Source: an uncultured Clostridium sp. (lineage in GTDB: Bacteria > Bacillota > Clostridia > TANB77 > CAG-508). Taken from it: a DNA stretch of 44,635 nucleotides. Position numbers and translations under genes: made by a program. Shown here in pieces: positions 29,692 to 39,500 of this stretch. Where the stretch lies: positions 1 to 44,635 of the forward strand of contig USRT01000016.1 of assembly GCA_900557195.1 (NCBI GenBank), read 5' to 3'. The notes under the pieces were generated by a model. It was not told the origin of the DNA and ran no database searches. It was given only the letters and a program-made list of their open reading frames with translations. The stretch's first letter is position 1, and each line of letters begins with the position of its first letter.

Positions 29692-30403
29692 ATGATAGTA
29701 TTAAGTAAGAAAAGAATAATAGCAACTATTTCTATGGTATTTGTAGCTTTATTTGCTTTTGTAATTCAAAGAGCTAGTGTAAACCAAACTATAGAAACAG
29801 TTGCTTTACCTGTTACAAATAAAGTAATTGTTATAGATGCAGGTCATGGAGTTCCAGATGAAGGGGCTCAAAGTTCATCTCGGAACTACAGAAGCCGAAA
29901 CAAATTTAAAAATAGCTCTAAAACTACAAAATTTACTAGAACAAAGCGGTGCTACTGTAATATTAACTCGCTCAGATGAAAATGCAATTTACGATTTAGA
30001 TAGTAAAACCTTAAGAGACAAAAAAATATCTGATATTCACAATAGAGTAAAAATTGGAAACGAGAATCAAGCTGACATATTTGTATCTATTCATCTAAAT
30101 AAAATACCTCAAAGTCAATATTATGGATGGCAAACGTTCTATAAAGAAGGAAACGAGCAAAGTATGAAACTTGCTAAAAGCATACAAGGAAATCTAAATG
30201 ATTCCATTCAAAGGGAAAATAATAGAGTTGCAATGAAAATAGATAATATATACATAGTTAAACATGTAGAAATCCCCATAACTATAGTAGAATGTGGATT
30301 TTTGTCTAATCCGGAAGAAGAAAAATTATTACTTGAAGATAATTACCAAAATAAGTTGGCATGGGGAATTTATAATGGAATAATGGATTATTTCTATCAA
30401 TAG
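29692..30403 (+). CDS. cwlD: N-acetylmuramoyl-L-alanine amidase, CwlD-like, with one +1 recoding site
   Basis: An amidase_3 family enzyme that cleaves the muramic acid-peptide bond; CwlD acts in making muramic lactam in spore cortex. The start ATG follows a GGGGGA site. An N-terminal signal anchor lies at residues about 8-25. Zinc ligands are His52 (DAGHG), Glu67 (GTTEAETNL) and a His in VSIHLN; the catalytic Glu is in VECGFLSNPEEE. The first frame reads GAQSSS, then CGG at 29881, and ends soon after. Skipping C gives GAQSSSGTTEAETNLKIALKL. The second zinc ligand and all later active-site residues are therefore reached only after the shift. The joined length of about 236 residues matches CwlD. 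Confidence 0.92.
29881..29883 (+). other. CGG +1 recoding site in cwlD
   Basis: TCT CGG AAC becomes TCT GGA ACT ACA GAA (SGTTE) at residue 64, between the first and second zinc ligands. Confidence 0.9.
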
Positions 30404-30410
30404 AAAAAGA

Positions 30411-30450
30411 TTGTGGACATTTGGACGGTTCTCTTGTCCATTGTCCACAA
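30411..30450 (+). terminator. Repeat-derived hairpin after cwlD
   Basis: TTGTGGACA pairs with TGTCCACAA and encloses one copy of the GGACGGTTCTC repeat core. T-rich sequence follows, and it sits eight bases after the cwlD stop. It looks like a repeat unit used as a terminator. Confidence 0.65.
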
Positions 30451-30472
30451 TTTTGTTCACATTTAGCAATTT

Positions 30473-31412
30473 TTAAGTTTGTTCTAAATGACTTCTTTTA
30501 TCAATCACATATGTACTTCCAGGTATTGTTTTAGCTAAATGCTTTACTTGTGCACCAGCCTCACCTATTTCTAATATATTTTTAAATCTATTTTTATTTA
30601 CTTCTACTACCCCAACTGATATTGATACAATAGGAAATTGTTCTATAATCCCTTTTCTATTTTCCACCTCAATATATCCTCTTATTGCATCTTCTTCACT
30701 ATAATAGTTTACTACATTTCTATCAAATTCTGCAATAATATTTTGACATGCCTCTTCACAATCAATTCCAGAAACAATTGCAACAAAGTCATCTCCACCA
30801 ATATGACCTACAAAGCTAGATTCTAGTTCCATATTGTGTACATTTCTTAATATAGTTTTAGCTGTAAATTTGATAATCTCATCACCTTTAAAGAATCCAT
30901 ATATATCATTATATGCTTTAAAATTATCTAAATCGATATAAATCATAGCAAAATTTTCTTCATTAAGTAGTCTTTTTTTCATTTCTGCTTGAATTTGTAT
31001 ATTTCCAGGAAGACCGTGTTAAAGGGCTTACTCTTCTATTAACATCTAATAAATTCAAAAGATTTACTATAGTATAGTAAAAATACTCTTCATCTATTGG
31101 TGAAATTATATAATGTTCTACACAAGCTTTTAATATTTGTAGTCTATGTTCTTTGTTTCTATTAGAAGAAACAACAATTACAGGAGTTATAATATTATCA
31201 TCATTTTGCTTTATTTTATTACAAATACTAATAATATCTTCATTTATATTATCTTCATTTATAATTATTAATGATGGTATGTTTTTTAAGGCTATATCTA
31301 TTTGTTTTGTAATAACCTTTTTAAATCTATATTCATTATTGTCTTTAAAAACCTTACTTATAACATTTTTTAAATTGTCATCATCATCTATTATATAAAT
31401 ATCCTGAATCAT
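30473..31412 (-). CDS. Receiver-GGDEF protein (putative diguanylate cyclase), with one +1 recoding site
   Basis: About 312 residues after joining. Residues 1-125 form a CheY-like receiver (IYIIDDDDNLK acidic pocket; phosphoacceptor position unclear because the usual Asp region reads SLIIINEDN; VIVVSSNR; Lys replaced near HYIISPID). Residues about 130-305 are a GGDEF domain (PLTGLPGN start, IDLDNFKAYNDIYGFFKGDEII, signature GGDDF), which in the family makes cyclic di-GMP. The shift lies exactly at the domain joint: SPLT, CGG (31016-31014), then off-register; skipping C gives SPLTGLPGNIQIQAEMKKRL. The start ATG follows AAGGAG. It is the last gene of a three-gene operon, two bases after the CmpB-like gene. 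Confidence 0.88.
31014..31016 (-). other. CGG +1 recoding site in the receiver-GGDEF gene
   Basis: ACA CGG TCT becomes ACA GGT CTT CCT GGA (LTGLPG), the conserved entry motif of GGDEF domains, at about residue 133. Confidence 0.9.
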
Positions 31413-31414
31413 TA

Positions 31415-32236
31415 TTATATCTCCTTATTTCTTTTGTTTACCTTACCTTTTATTTTTTCTTTTAGAGCTTTAAAATCTAATTTTTGGCTTAAAAGCATAG
31501 TTATATTTTCAGATTTCATTGTAGGGAATGCCTTTTTTAATCTTTTTGCTCTTTTATATATTTTTAATTTAAGTATCTCTTGCTTTAATTTTAAATCCTC
31601 TATCATTGTTTCTATATCTTTTATTTTCTCTATAGCATCTTCTTTTGTATTTTTCAATTCTTTCAATTTTTCTTTTATTGTATCCCCAATATCTTTAATT
31701 TTTTCTATTGTAGTATTTAGAGAATTTAATTTTATTGTCGTAATAATACAATCTGTAATTATTGCCATTCCTAATATAATATCAATATATATTAAAGCTT
31801 CTTGGTTTAAAAATAAAATATACCTTTCTATAAAAGGATGTATATAAATTGTAAACAATACCCCTAAAATCCCCCAAAAAACGGAGTTCATTAAACACAC
31901 TCTTCCTTTTATATTTAAAAAGTTTTCAGAATAATCCCAGTATTTGGTATTAAATTTCTTTTCTAATATTACACCCACTATATATTCCCAAACTGAAAGC
32001 ACAATAAAACCTGCAATAAATAATAATATAATATTATCTTTAAATGTATTTAAAAACAATAACATTATAATTGCACCAAATCCATATATTGGACATAATG
32101 GGCCATATAAAAATCCGCTATTTACAAGTTTTCTTTGGAGTATAGATTTAAAAATTGACTCTAATACCCATCCAAAGAAAGAATATATAATAAAATATAA
32201 TAACAATCTTAAAATTTGTATAGAGTCAATATTCAT
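31415..32236 (-). CDS. CmpB-like membrane protein with C-terminal coiled coil
   Basis: A 273-residue paralogue of the protein at 13018-13725. It shares FGWVLESIF, LYGPLCPIYGFGAI, WEYIVGVILEKKFNTKYWDYS and KGRVCLMNSVFWG. About five hydrophobic segments occupy residues 8-180. The remainder is a long charged helix with heptad-like Leu/Ile spacing (KIKDIGDTIKEKLKELKNTKEDAIEKIKDIETMIEDL), probably a cytoplasmic coiled coil, absent from the shorter paralogue. It is the middle gene of an operon with an Ig-like membrane protein upstream and the receiver-GGDEF gene two bases downstream. Substrate and role unknown. Confidence 0.82.
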   Translation of the reverse strand: MNIDSIQILRLLLYFIIYSFFGWVLESIFKSILQRKLVNSGFLYGPLCPIYGFGAIIMLLFLNTFKDNIILLFIAGFIVLSVWEYIVGVILEKKFNTKYWDYSENFLNIKGRVCLMNSVFWGILGVLFTIYIHPFIERYILFLNQEALIYIDIILGMAIITDCIITTIKLNSLNTTIEKIKDIGDTIKEKLKELKNTKEDAIEKIKDIETMIEDLKLKQEILKLKIYKRAKRLKKAFPTMKSENITMLLSQKLDFKALKEKIKGKVNKRNKEI

Positions 32237-32269
32237 GTCTTTCTCCTTATTTTTTAATCAGTTATGGTT

Positions 32270-33184
32270 CTAAAGATTTGCTTTTCCTGCAAATTCTTGC
32301 ACTAAACCACTTTTGTTATATGCTTTTATTACTATAACGTTTTCTCCTTGCTTCATTCCTAGTCTAAATTCGAATTCCTTTTTATTCTCTCCTGTATTTT
32401 CTCTTGTATACTGAGTTTCATTAAAAGTATATTCTACCTTAGTAACCTCTTCTTCATCTGTCACCTTTATAACTAAATCTGATCCTGATTTACCTACAGA
32501 AACTTTAGGTTTAGAAGCACCTAATATATCTCTTTCATCTTGTTTTGTATTTCCGGCTTTATCTGTCGCTACTACTTTAAGTGTATTTGATCCTTTTTTC
32601 ACATCTATTTCTTGTACTATTTTTGTACGATCTTCTCCTGAAACTTCTACTTTAACTTCTTGTTCATCATTCCATCTATATGTTATATATTCCATTTCCA
32701 CATTATCTTTTGCTTCTATAGTAATCTTTCCAGGAACTGCAGATATATTTATTTCAGGTGAAGCTAAATCCACACTAGGATCATATTCAAATTTCTGTTC
32801 ATATTTAGATTCAACTCCATTAGAATCAATAACTGAAATATTAAGTGTACAATTTCCATTAGGAACAACTACTGTCTCCTCTAATTCTGTTTTATTTTGT
32901 GCATCTATCTCCATTGGTTCACCATTATTCCAAGAATATATAACCTTACTTATACTCTTATTATATTTTACATTAATTATAGCACTTCCACCTTTTGACT
33001 CTATTGATACTGTTGGTCTATCTGCTCTAGCAATAGCTCTTTCATCTTTGTTTTTTACTAAAGCATATGTTCCTTGAACAATAAAGAAAATAGAAAAAAC
33101 TATAATTATTATACAAAAAACTCTAACTATATTATTTATATTTGATTTTTCTTGTTTATCTCCTGTAGAAAGTATTTGATTCAT
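32270..33184 (-). CDS. Membrane-anchored protein with Ig-like repeats
   Basis: A 304-residue protein. A transmembrane anchor lies at residues about 22-42 (VFCIIIIVFSIFFIVQGTYAL). The extracytoplasmic part holds three similar beta-sandwich-like repeats of about 85 residues, each with a pattern like I-x-x-V/I-x-Y-x-W/F-N (KVIYSWNNGE, YITYRWNDEQ, KVEYTFNETQ) and ending in a hydrophobic V-x-A-x-D/N-x-x-G motif (VIDSNGVES, VVATDKAGN, VIKAYNKSG). This resembles bacterial Ig-like or Big-type domains. It is the first gene of the operon with the CmpB-like and receiver-GGDEF genes, all apparently linked to the envelope. No specific function can be assigned. Confidence 0.72.
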   Translation of the reverse strand: MNQILSTGDKQEKSNINNIVRVFCIIIIVFSIFFIVQGTYALVKNKDERAIARADRPTVSIESKGGSAIINVKYNKSISKVIYSWNNGEPMEIDAQNKTELEETVVVPNGNCTLNISVIDSNGVESKYEQKFEYDPSVDLASPEINISAVPGKITIEAKDNVEMEYITYRWNDEQEVKVEVSGEDRTKIVQEIDVKKGSNTLKVVATDKAGNTKQDERDILGASKPKVSVGKSGSDLVIKVTDEEEVTKVEYTFNETQYTRENTGENKKEFEFRLGMKQGENVIVIKAYNKSGLVQEFAGKANL

Positions 33185-33324
33185 TATTTCACCTCTTAAT
33201 ATTATTTAAAAATCCTACACTTTTCCTATTATACCCAAATTATAGCATAACGTTTTTTTAAAGTAAACCATATTTATTTAAAATTTTAAAACCATAAACA
33301 CTATTCACTTTTATCCTCTACCTA

Positions 33325-33416
33325 GTGATAGGGGTATATAATTTGTAAAATAAATTTTTAGCAGGTAGCTCCGTTGGGACAGAAAATTTATTTTACAAAT
33401 TATATACCCCTATCAC
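33325..33416. repeat. Perfect 34-bp inverted repeat with a 24-base loop
   Basis: The arms at 33325-33358 and 33383-33416 are exact reverse complements. The loop (33359-33382) is much richer in G and C than the arms and contains GGTAGCTCCGTTGGGAC, which resembles a tRNA D-arm. The stem is far longer than any other hairpin in the window and lacks the T-tract of a simple terminator. Confidence 0.85.
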
Positions 33417-33499
33417 GGAAGCATTGGCACCAATCCAATAATTAATAGCTTAAATAGTAACAATTATTCAAACAGTAAAAAATATAAAATTAGCATAAA

Positions 33500-33534
33500 G
33501 AAGGAGAAAAGTTAAATTTTAGCCTTTCTCCTTC
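33500..33534 (-). terminator. Terminator of the giant surface-protein gene
   Basis: GAAGGAGAAAGG pairs with CTTTTCTCCTTC (one mismatch) in the minus direction, followed by TTTATGC. It lies directly downstream of the stop codon. Confidence 0.7.
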
Positions 33535-33538
33535 AAAA

Positions 33539-36500
33539 TTATTTAACTAAAACTTTTTTAACAACTATTATTCCTACCACAAGTATTCCCAAAACTGTAA
33601 CCGTTAATACAATATACATTACAATTTGTCCAGTTGTTGTTGTTATCATAATTTGCGAATCATCAGTATCATCTTCATCTAAATTCATGTTATTTGGTGT
33701 TGAATCAATATCTGGGGTATTATATTCATTACTATCTTTACTAATTTCTGCTATATTTGTTTTTAATCCCATATTATTTTCATCATTTATCCATGTTAGT
33801 TTTATTGCTACTTCTGCACTTTCTCCTGGCATTAATAAAGTATCTGCTAAACTCTCAGTTGTTGCCTTACCATTATTCTCTTTCCATAATGGATTATCTT
33901 CTGCTATAAATTTTAGTCCTTCTGGAATATAGTCTGTGATTTCTTTTGCATATCCTGGTATTTCACCCTCATTTGTTACTTTTATTAAATATTCAAGTTT
34001 AACTACTACATCTTCTATTTCACTAGTTTTAATGTCTACCTTGGCAATTTTCTCTTTTTCTTGTCCATTTCCTGTATTTACTACTTCCTCTTTTCCATTT
34101 CTTATAACAATTGTCTTAGTAGCATATTTGCTTAAACTTAAATCAAAGTATTTAACTCTTACTTTTTCAGTATCTTGATCGTCCTCACCATCAATCCATA
34201 CATTTGGAGTAGAATCAATATCTTTTGCTGATTTATTATCGTAGTCTCTTGCTTCAACAATTTGTGCTTTGTTTTCTACAATTCTATCCTTACTCTTTGG
34301 CTCTGTAACCTTAAATACAACTTGTATATCTTTATAGTCTGGCACATCCATAGTTTCTTCATCAAAAGCTTTAATCAAATTAGATTCTCCGCCTCTTTCT
34401 TTAGATAAATATGGTGTCCAAATTTTTATAGCTTCATTAATATCTTCTGTTATTTGATTTTTATCATTTATCATCTTCCATTTATATTGTTTATTTATTT
34501 CATTGTCTTCCACGAATTCTAATCCATCTGGAATATCATCTTCTATAACAGTCGCATATCCATGACTATTTCCTTCATTATATACTCTTATTGTATATGT
34601 TACTAAATTATTATTTTCTACACTTACTACTTCATCATTTCCTTTGTATGTGTATTCTCCATTTGAATCTTTAATAAATTCTGGTTCTCTTGACTCTAAA
34701 TTATTATCATCAACTTTTGTAATAAATTTCTTTAAACTCATATCAAATTTTTGCTCTATATTTGGTATTACAATAGATATTTGATCATCTTTAATTTCTG
34801 CTGAAATTAATACTTTTTGACCATTTTCTAATTGTACATATTTACTAATAGTTTGTTCATAATTTGAATCTTTGTCAAATGATATACCTGTTACTTCTAA
34901 GGCATTATCCACTTTATCTTTTGCTATATATAAGTTCACTGGTTCTGAAATCTTAATATATTTCTTTTGTCCATAATCTCCAGTATATGATATTTCATTT
35001 ATTGTTAATTCTTCTATGCTATCATCAAATATCTCTTCACTATCAATTACTTCAGCTTCACCATTTTCATCTGTAGTATATGTCTTACCATTTATATCAA
35101 AATTTACACCAAGAATAGGATTATTATTCTCGTCTACTTTTCTTAAAGTTAAACTGTATTCTCCTAATATTTCAGAGTTTGTAATTGTAAACTCATAATT
35201 AATGCCTTCTTGTTTTTCTGTTATTTCTTTAGATTGATAATACCAATCTAATATACCAACTTCTTCTACTCTATATGTAATTCTATTTCCGTAATCATCA
35301 TATATTGGTAAATCTTTTATTACATATATCCACTTATTATCTACAACTTCACAATTAGCTTCAATAATTGTTATTTCTTCTGTTTTATCTTCATTTTGTT
35401 TAATTGTATGTAATTTTACTTTAATAGAATTTGGTCTCATTTGATATTCATCATTTCCATCATTCCAAACCTTATTAATTGTAATTTGAGTAGTTTTTAA
35501 TTTATTTATTATTTCTACATTTCCATCTGGATTCTCCCCAGTAATAGTTATATTACCATCCTCAGGGCTATATGAAACATCATAATCTTTAGTAATAGCC
35601 TCAAATTCATTTCCTTCTGAATCTGTTTCTATAACAGTATATTTTTTATCCAAATATACATTTTCTATTGTAACTGCAGATACAGAATTATTACCTGTTC
35701 TTATAGTAAATACAACTTTTGAATCTTGTAATTTTCCATCTGTATTTAAATATTTGTCTTCTGATTTTACTATAAAGTAATATTTAGAGTTTATAGTATT
35801 ACTTATGTTTTCACTATTTGCATTCTTAACAGTTTTTGTAATAGTTAAGCTTCCTGTTTTCAATACATTCTTTAATGTAATATATTTGTTTTCTCCTGCA
35901 AAATTTTTATTTATTATATATGTTTCAAAATTATTAATTTCCTTTTCTATTATTTCATATGTAATTTCTTTACCTGTAATAGAATCGTATTTTGGTAAAT
36001 TGTTTATTACATATATCCAGGTTCCATCATTATCAATTGTACAATTATTTTTATTTATAATAATATCTTGTGTGTTTATAGCTTGATTATCTATATATCC
36101 TTTTAGTGTAACTGTAATAGAACTTGGTATATAGCTTTCTTGTGCTTGCCACATTTTATTAACTGTTATCTTAATTTTATCATTAGGTATTTCAAAAGTA
36201 TTTGTTATTTCAAAATCTACTTTGTTTTGTGTTACAGCTTCAATTACTTTTTCATTATTTAATGTTATTACATTTTTATTAGTATAATAAATACTATCTA
36301 ATACTACTTCATATACTTTATATTCAATTTCATAACCACTTTCATTATATTTTAATAGGTCATCACAAGAATACTTCCAATCTGTATCTTTATTTACTGT
36401 AACTCTTCTTACTTCTTCATTTGTATCTGTTCTTAATATTATAAACATAATAGACTCTGGTCTTAAATTTTCTTCATTTTCATTACCATTGTTATCCCAA

Positions 36501-39500
36501 ATTTTAGTTATATTTAATCCTCTATATTCTACTTTTGTTGTAAAATCATTTATTATTGTAAGTCCATCTATTCTTTGAGAATAGAAATCATAGCTAGAAT
36601 TTTCAGATATTGTATAAGTTATTTCATTACCGTTTTTATCTAGTACTGGTAAATCATTAAATGTATACTTCCATGTATAATTATCTATAGAATTTGTGTT
36701 TTTAATCTCAATATTTTCTAATATATTTCCATTTATATCTGTTGCAATACTAGAATTTGCATATAATGTAACTACTATGCTATCTGGTCTGTGATTTGTA
36801 TTTTGACTATCATTCCATTTTTTTATAATATCTAAACTCTTAGTTTTTATAGTATTAGTTATTATTATTTCTGGAACCTCTATAGTATTCGTAATTGTTA
36901 CATTTGAACTACTATATGAAACATTATAATTAGAATTATTCTCATCTATAACTTCACCTTTACTATTTACCTCTATAATTTCATATTGTTCATTTAGTAT
37001 TAAGTTTGTTATTCTTATACCATTAGTATTTTTAGAGTTAATTTCCCATAAAGCACTATCTAATTTATCAGATTCTACAAGTTCTGTAATTGTTTCTATA
37101 TAAGTATTTCCTTGTGCATCATGTAAAATATACCTATTATCTGACATTTTAACTACAAAGTAAAATGTTTTATCTATATTATTTGATATATCTTCTTCAT
37201 TATATTTTACTTTTTTATTTACTCTAATAGTTCCAACTTGCTCAGTATTTTCAATAGTTACTTTATATCCATCTTCTGTTTCCACAATTTGTCCAATAGA
37301 CTGTGCATAATTTTGGTTCTTAGCAATTTCTATAACATTATATTCAATTTTTTTACCATTTTCATATTTTGGTAAATCTTCAAATGTATAAATCCATTCA
37401 TTTGAATTGCCTTCAGATTGATGTTTTGAGGCTTCTATTGTTACTGGATCACCTACATTAACATAGCTTGTCTCTCCTTGTAGTCTCTTTTGTAGCTGAA
37501 TTTGTATTGAACTTGGTCTTATATTATGGAAATTATTATTATCATTCCATTTTTTAGTTACAATAAGTCTTTTATTTATTAACTTATTTATAATTTCAAC
37601 ATTTCCATTTGGATTTGTTTCAGAAATAGTGACAGTATCAGATTCACTATATGAAATATTATAATCTTCTGTGCTATTTCCTAGAGGTGTACCATTTATA
37701 TCTGTTTCAATAACAGTATATTCTTTATCTAACAATACATTTTGTATTGTTACTTTATGTTCTGCATTACCACCTGTTGTAATTGTAAATATTACTGGAT
37801 TATTTTGTAATTCTCCATTTGTATTTAAATATTTACTTCCAGATTTTACAATAAAGTAATAGCTTGCTGTCATTTCACCAGTTATATCTTCATCATGAGC
37901 ATCCTTAACACGTTTTGTAACTGTTAAGTTTCCTTTCTTTAACACATTCTTTATTGTAATAGATTTATCATCACCTTCATAGTTTTCATTTTCTACTTGT
38001 ACTTCAAAATTATTAATCTTTTGTTCTACAATTTCATATCTAATTTCTTTTCCTGTAGTACCATCATATTTTGGTAAATTTTCTATTACATATTTCCATG
38101 TTCCATCATTACTAATATCACAGTTATTCTTAGATATTGTAACTTCTCTTGTATTTGTAAGATTATTATCTATATATTCATTTAATACTACTGTAATAAA
38201 ATCTGGTATATAGCTTTCTTCTGATTCCCATTTTTTATTAACTGTAATCTTTATTTTATCACCTGGAACTACAAAATCATTTGTTATTGTCATTCCACTT
38301 GTAATTTGTGAGTAAAATTCAGAGTTAAAGTTTTCTACAATAGTATAAGTTATTTCATTACCACTTTTATCTAATATTGGTAAATTATTAAACATATATT
38401 TCCATGTATAATTGTCTGTAGCATTTTCATTAGTTAATGTTACTTTCATTTCATTTCCATATATATCTTTTGCAATATTAGAACCTGCATATAATATAAT
38501 TTCTATGCTTTCTGGTCTATGGCTATTATTTACACTATCATTCCATACTTTTGTAACTTCTATACTCTTAGTTTTTACACTATTTGTAATTGTTACTTCT
38601 GGTACTACTTTTGAATTTTCAATAGTTACAGAATTACTACTGTATGAAACATTATAGTTTGAATTGTTTGCATTAATAATTTCTCCATTTTCTGTAACTT
38701 CTATTATCTGATAACTTTCATTAATTATTAAATTATTTAATTCTACTACAGCATTATTTTTTGGATTAATCTTCCATAAAACATTGCTAAGTTTATTTGA
38801 ACCTACAATTGAAGTAATTGTTTCTATATATGTATTTCCATTTTCATCATGTAAAACATATCTATTATCAGACATTTTAACTACAAAGTAAAATGTTCTA
38901 TCTATATTACTTGATATATCTTCATTATTGTATTTTACATTTTTATTTACTTTGATACTTCCTGTTACTTCTGTATTTTGTATTTTAACTGTAAATCCAT
39001 CATCTGTTTGATTATTTTCAGGCTCTGTTTTTTCATAATTTGTATTGTTTGAAACTTCTATAACATTATATTCAATTTTTTTACCATTTTCATATTTTGG
39101 TAAATCTTCAAATGTATAAATCCATTCATTTGAATTATTTGCAGATTGATATATTGACGCATCTATTGTAACTGGATTTCCAACATTTGTATAATTTGTT
39201 TCTCCTTCTAATCTCTTTTGTAACTGGATTTGTATTGACGTTGGTCTTACATTATGGAAATTATTATTATCATTCCATACTTTAGTAAATTTAAGTTTAG
39301 TTAATTGTTCTTCAACCCAAACACCAACTTGAGAAGATTCAGCTACTATATTTTCAGAAATTATATCACTATTATCTTCATATTTTACTGCAGTATAACA
39401 ATATCCAAAGTTATTCCAAGCAATATTATCTTCTCCAGAATTTTCTATTTTATCTCCATCTGGAATAGTTACTAATAATTTTGCTACTATTCTTTCACTT

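Larger units (their letters stand above)
33185..33538. other. Intergenic region holding a large palindrome and a terminator
   Basis: No gene. It contains the 92-base palindrome at 33325-33416 and the terminator of the giant surface-protein gene at 33500-33534. The right part also carries the promoter side of the Ig-like operon, where I see no clear promoter. Confidence 0.6.

Noticed and set aside
1278..31016. Apparent pseudogenes or random sequencing indels at the gene breaks
   Set aside because: All breaks are the same event (C before a Gly codon, in the same phase), affect housekeeping genes, and are not accompanied by other stops or indels. Sequencing error would not know the codon phase, and TTGGA/CTTGGT contexts without an extra C are common in the same genes. 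Raw reads would still be the final test.
1278..31016. Reassignment of CGG to another amino acid such as Trp or Gln
   Set aside because: Reading CGG as any single three-base codon leaves the downstream sequence out of register, usually ending in a nearby stop. Only a one-base skip restores the family sequence.
33359..33382. tRNA gene or tRNA fragment in the palindrome loop
   Set aside because: Only a D-arm-like string is present; no acceptor, anticodon or T arm can be formed.
33325..33416. Invertible promoter or integron attC site
   Set aside because: The 24-base interior is too short to carry a promoter, and the attC core sites (GTTRRRY / RYYYAAC) are not properly formed.
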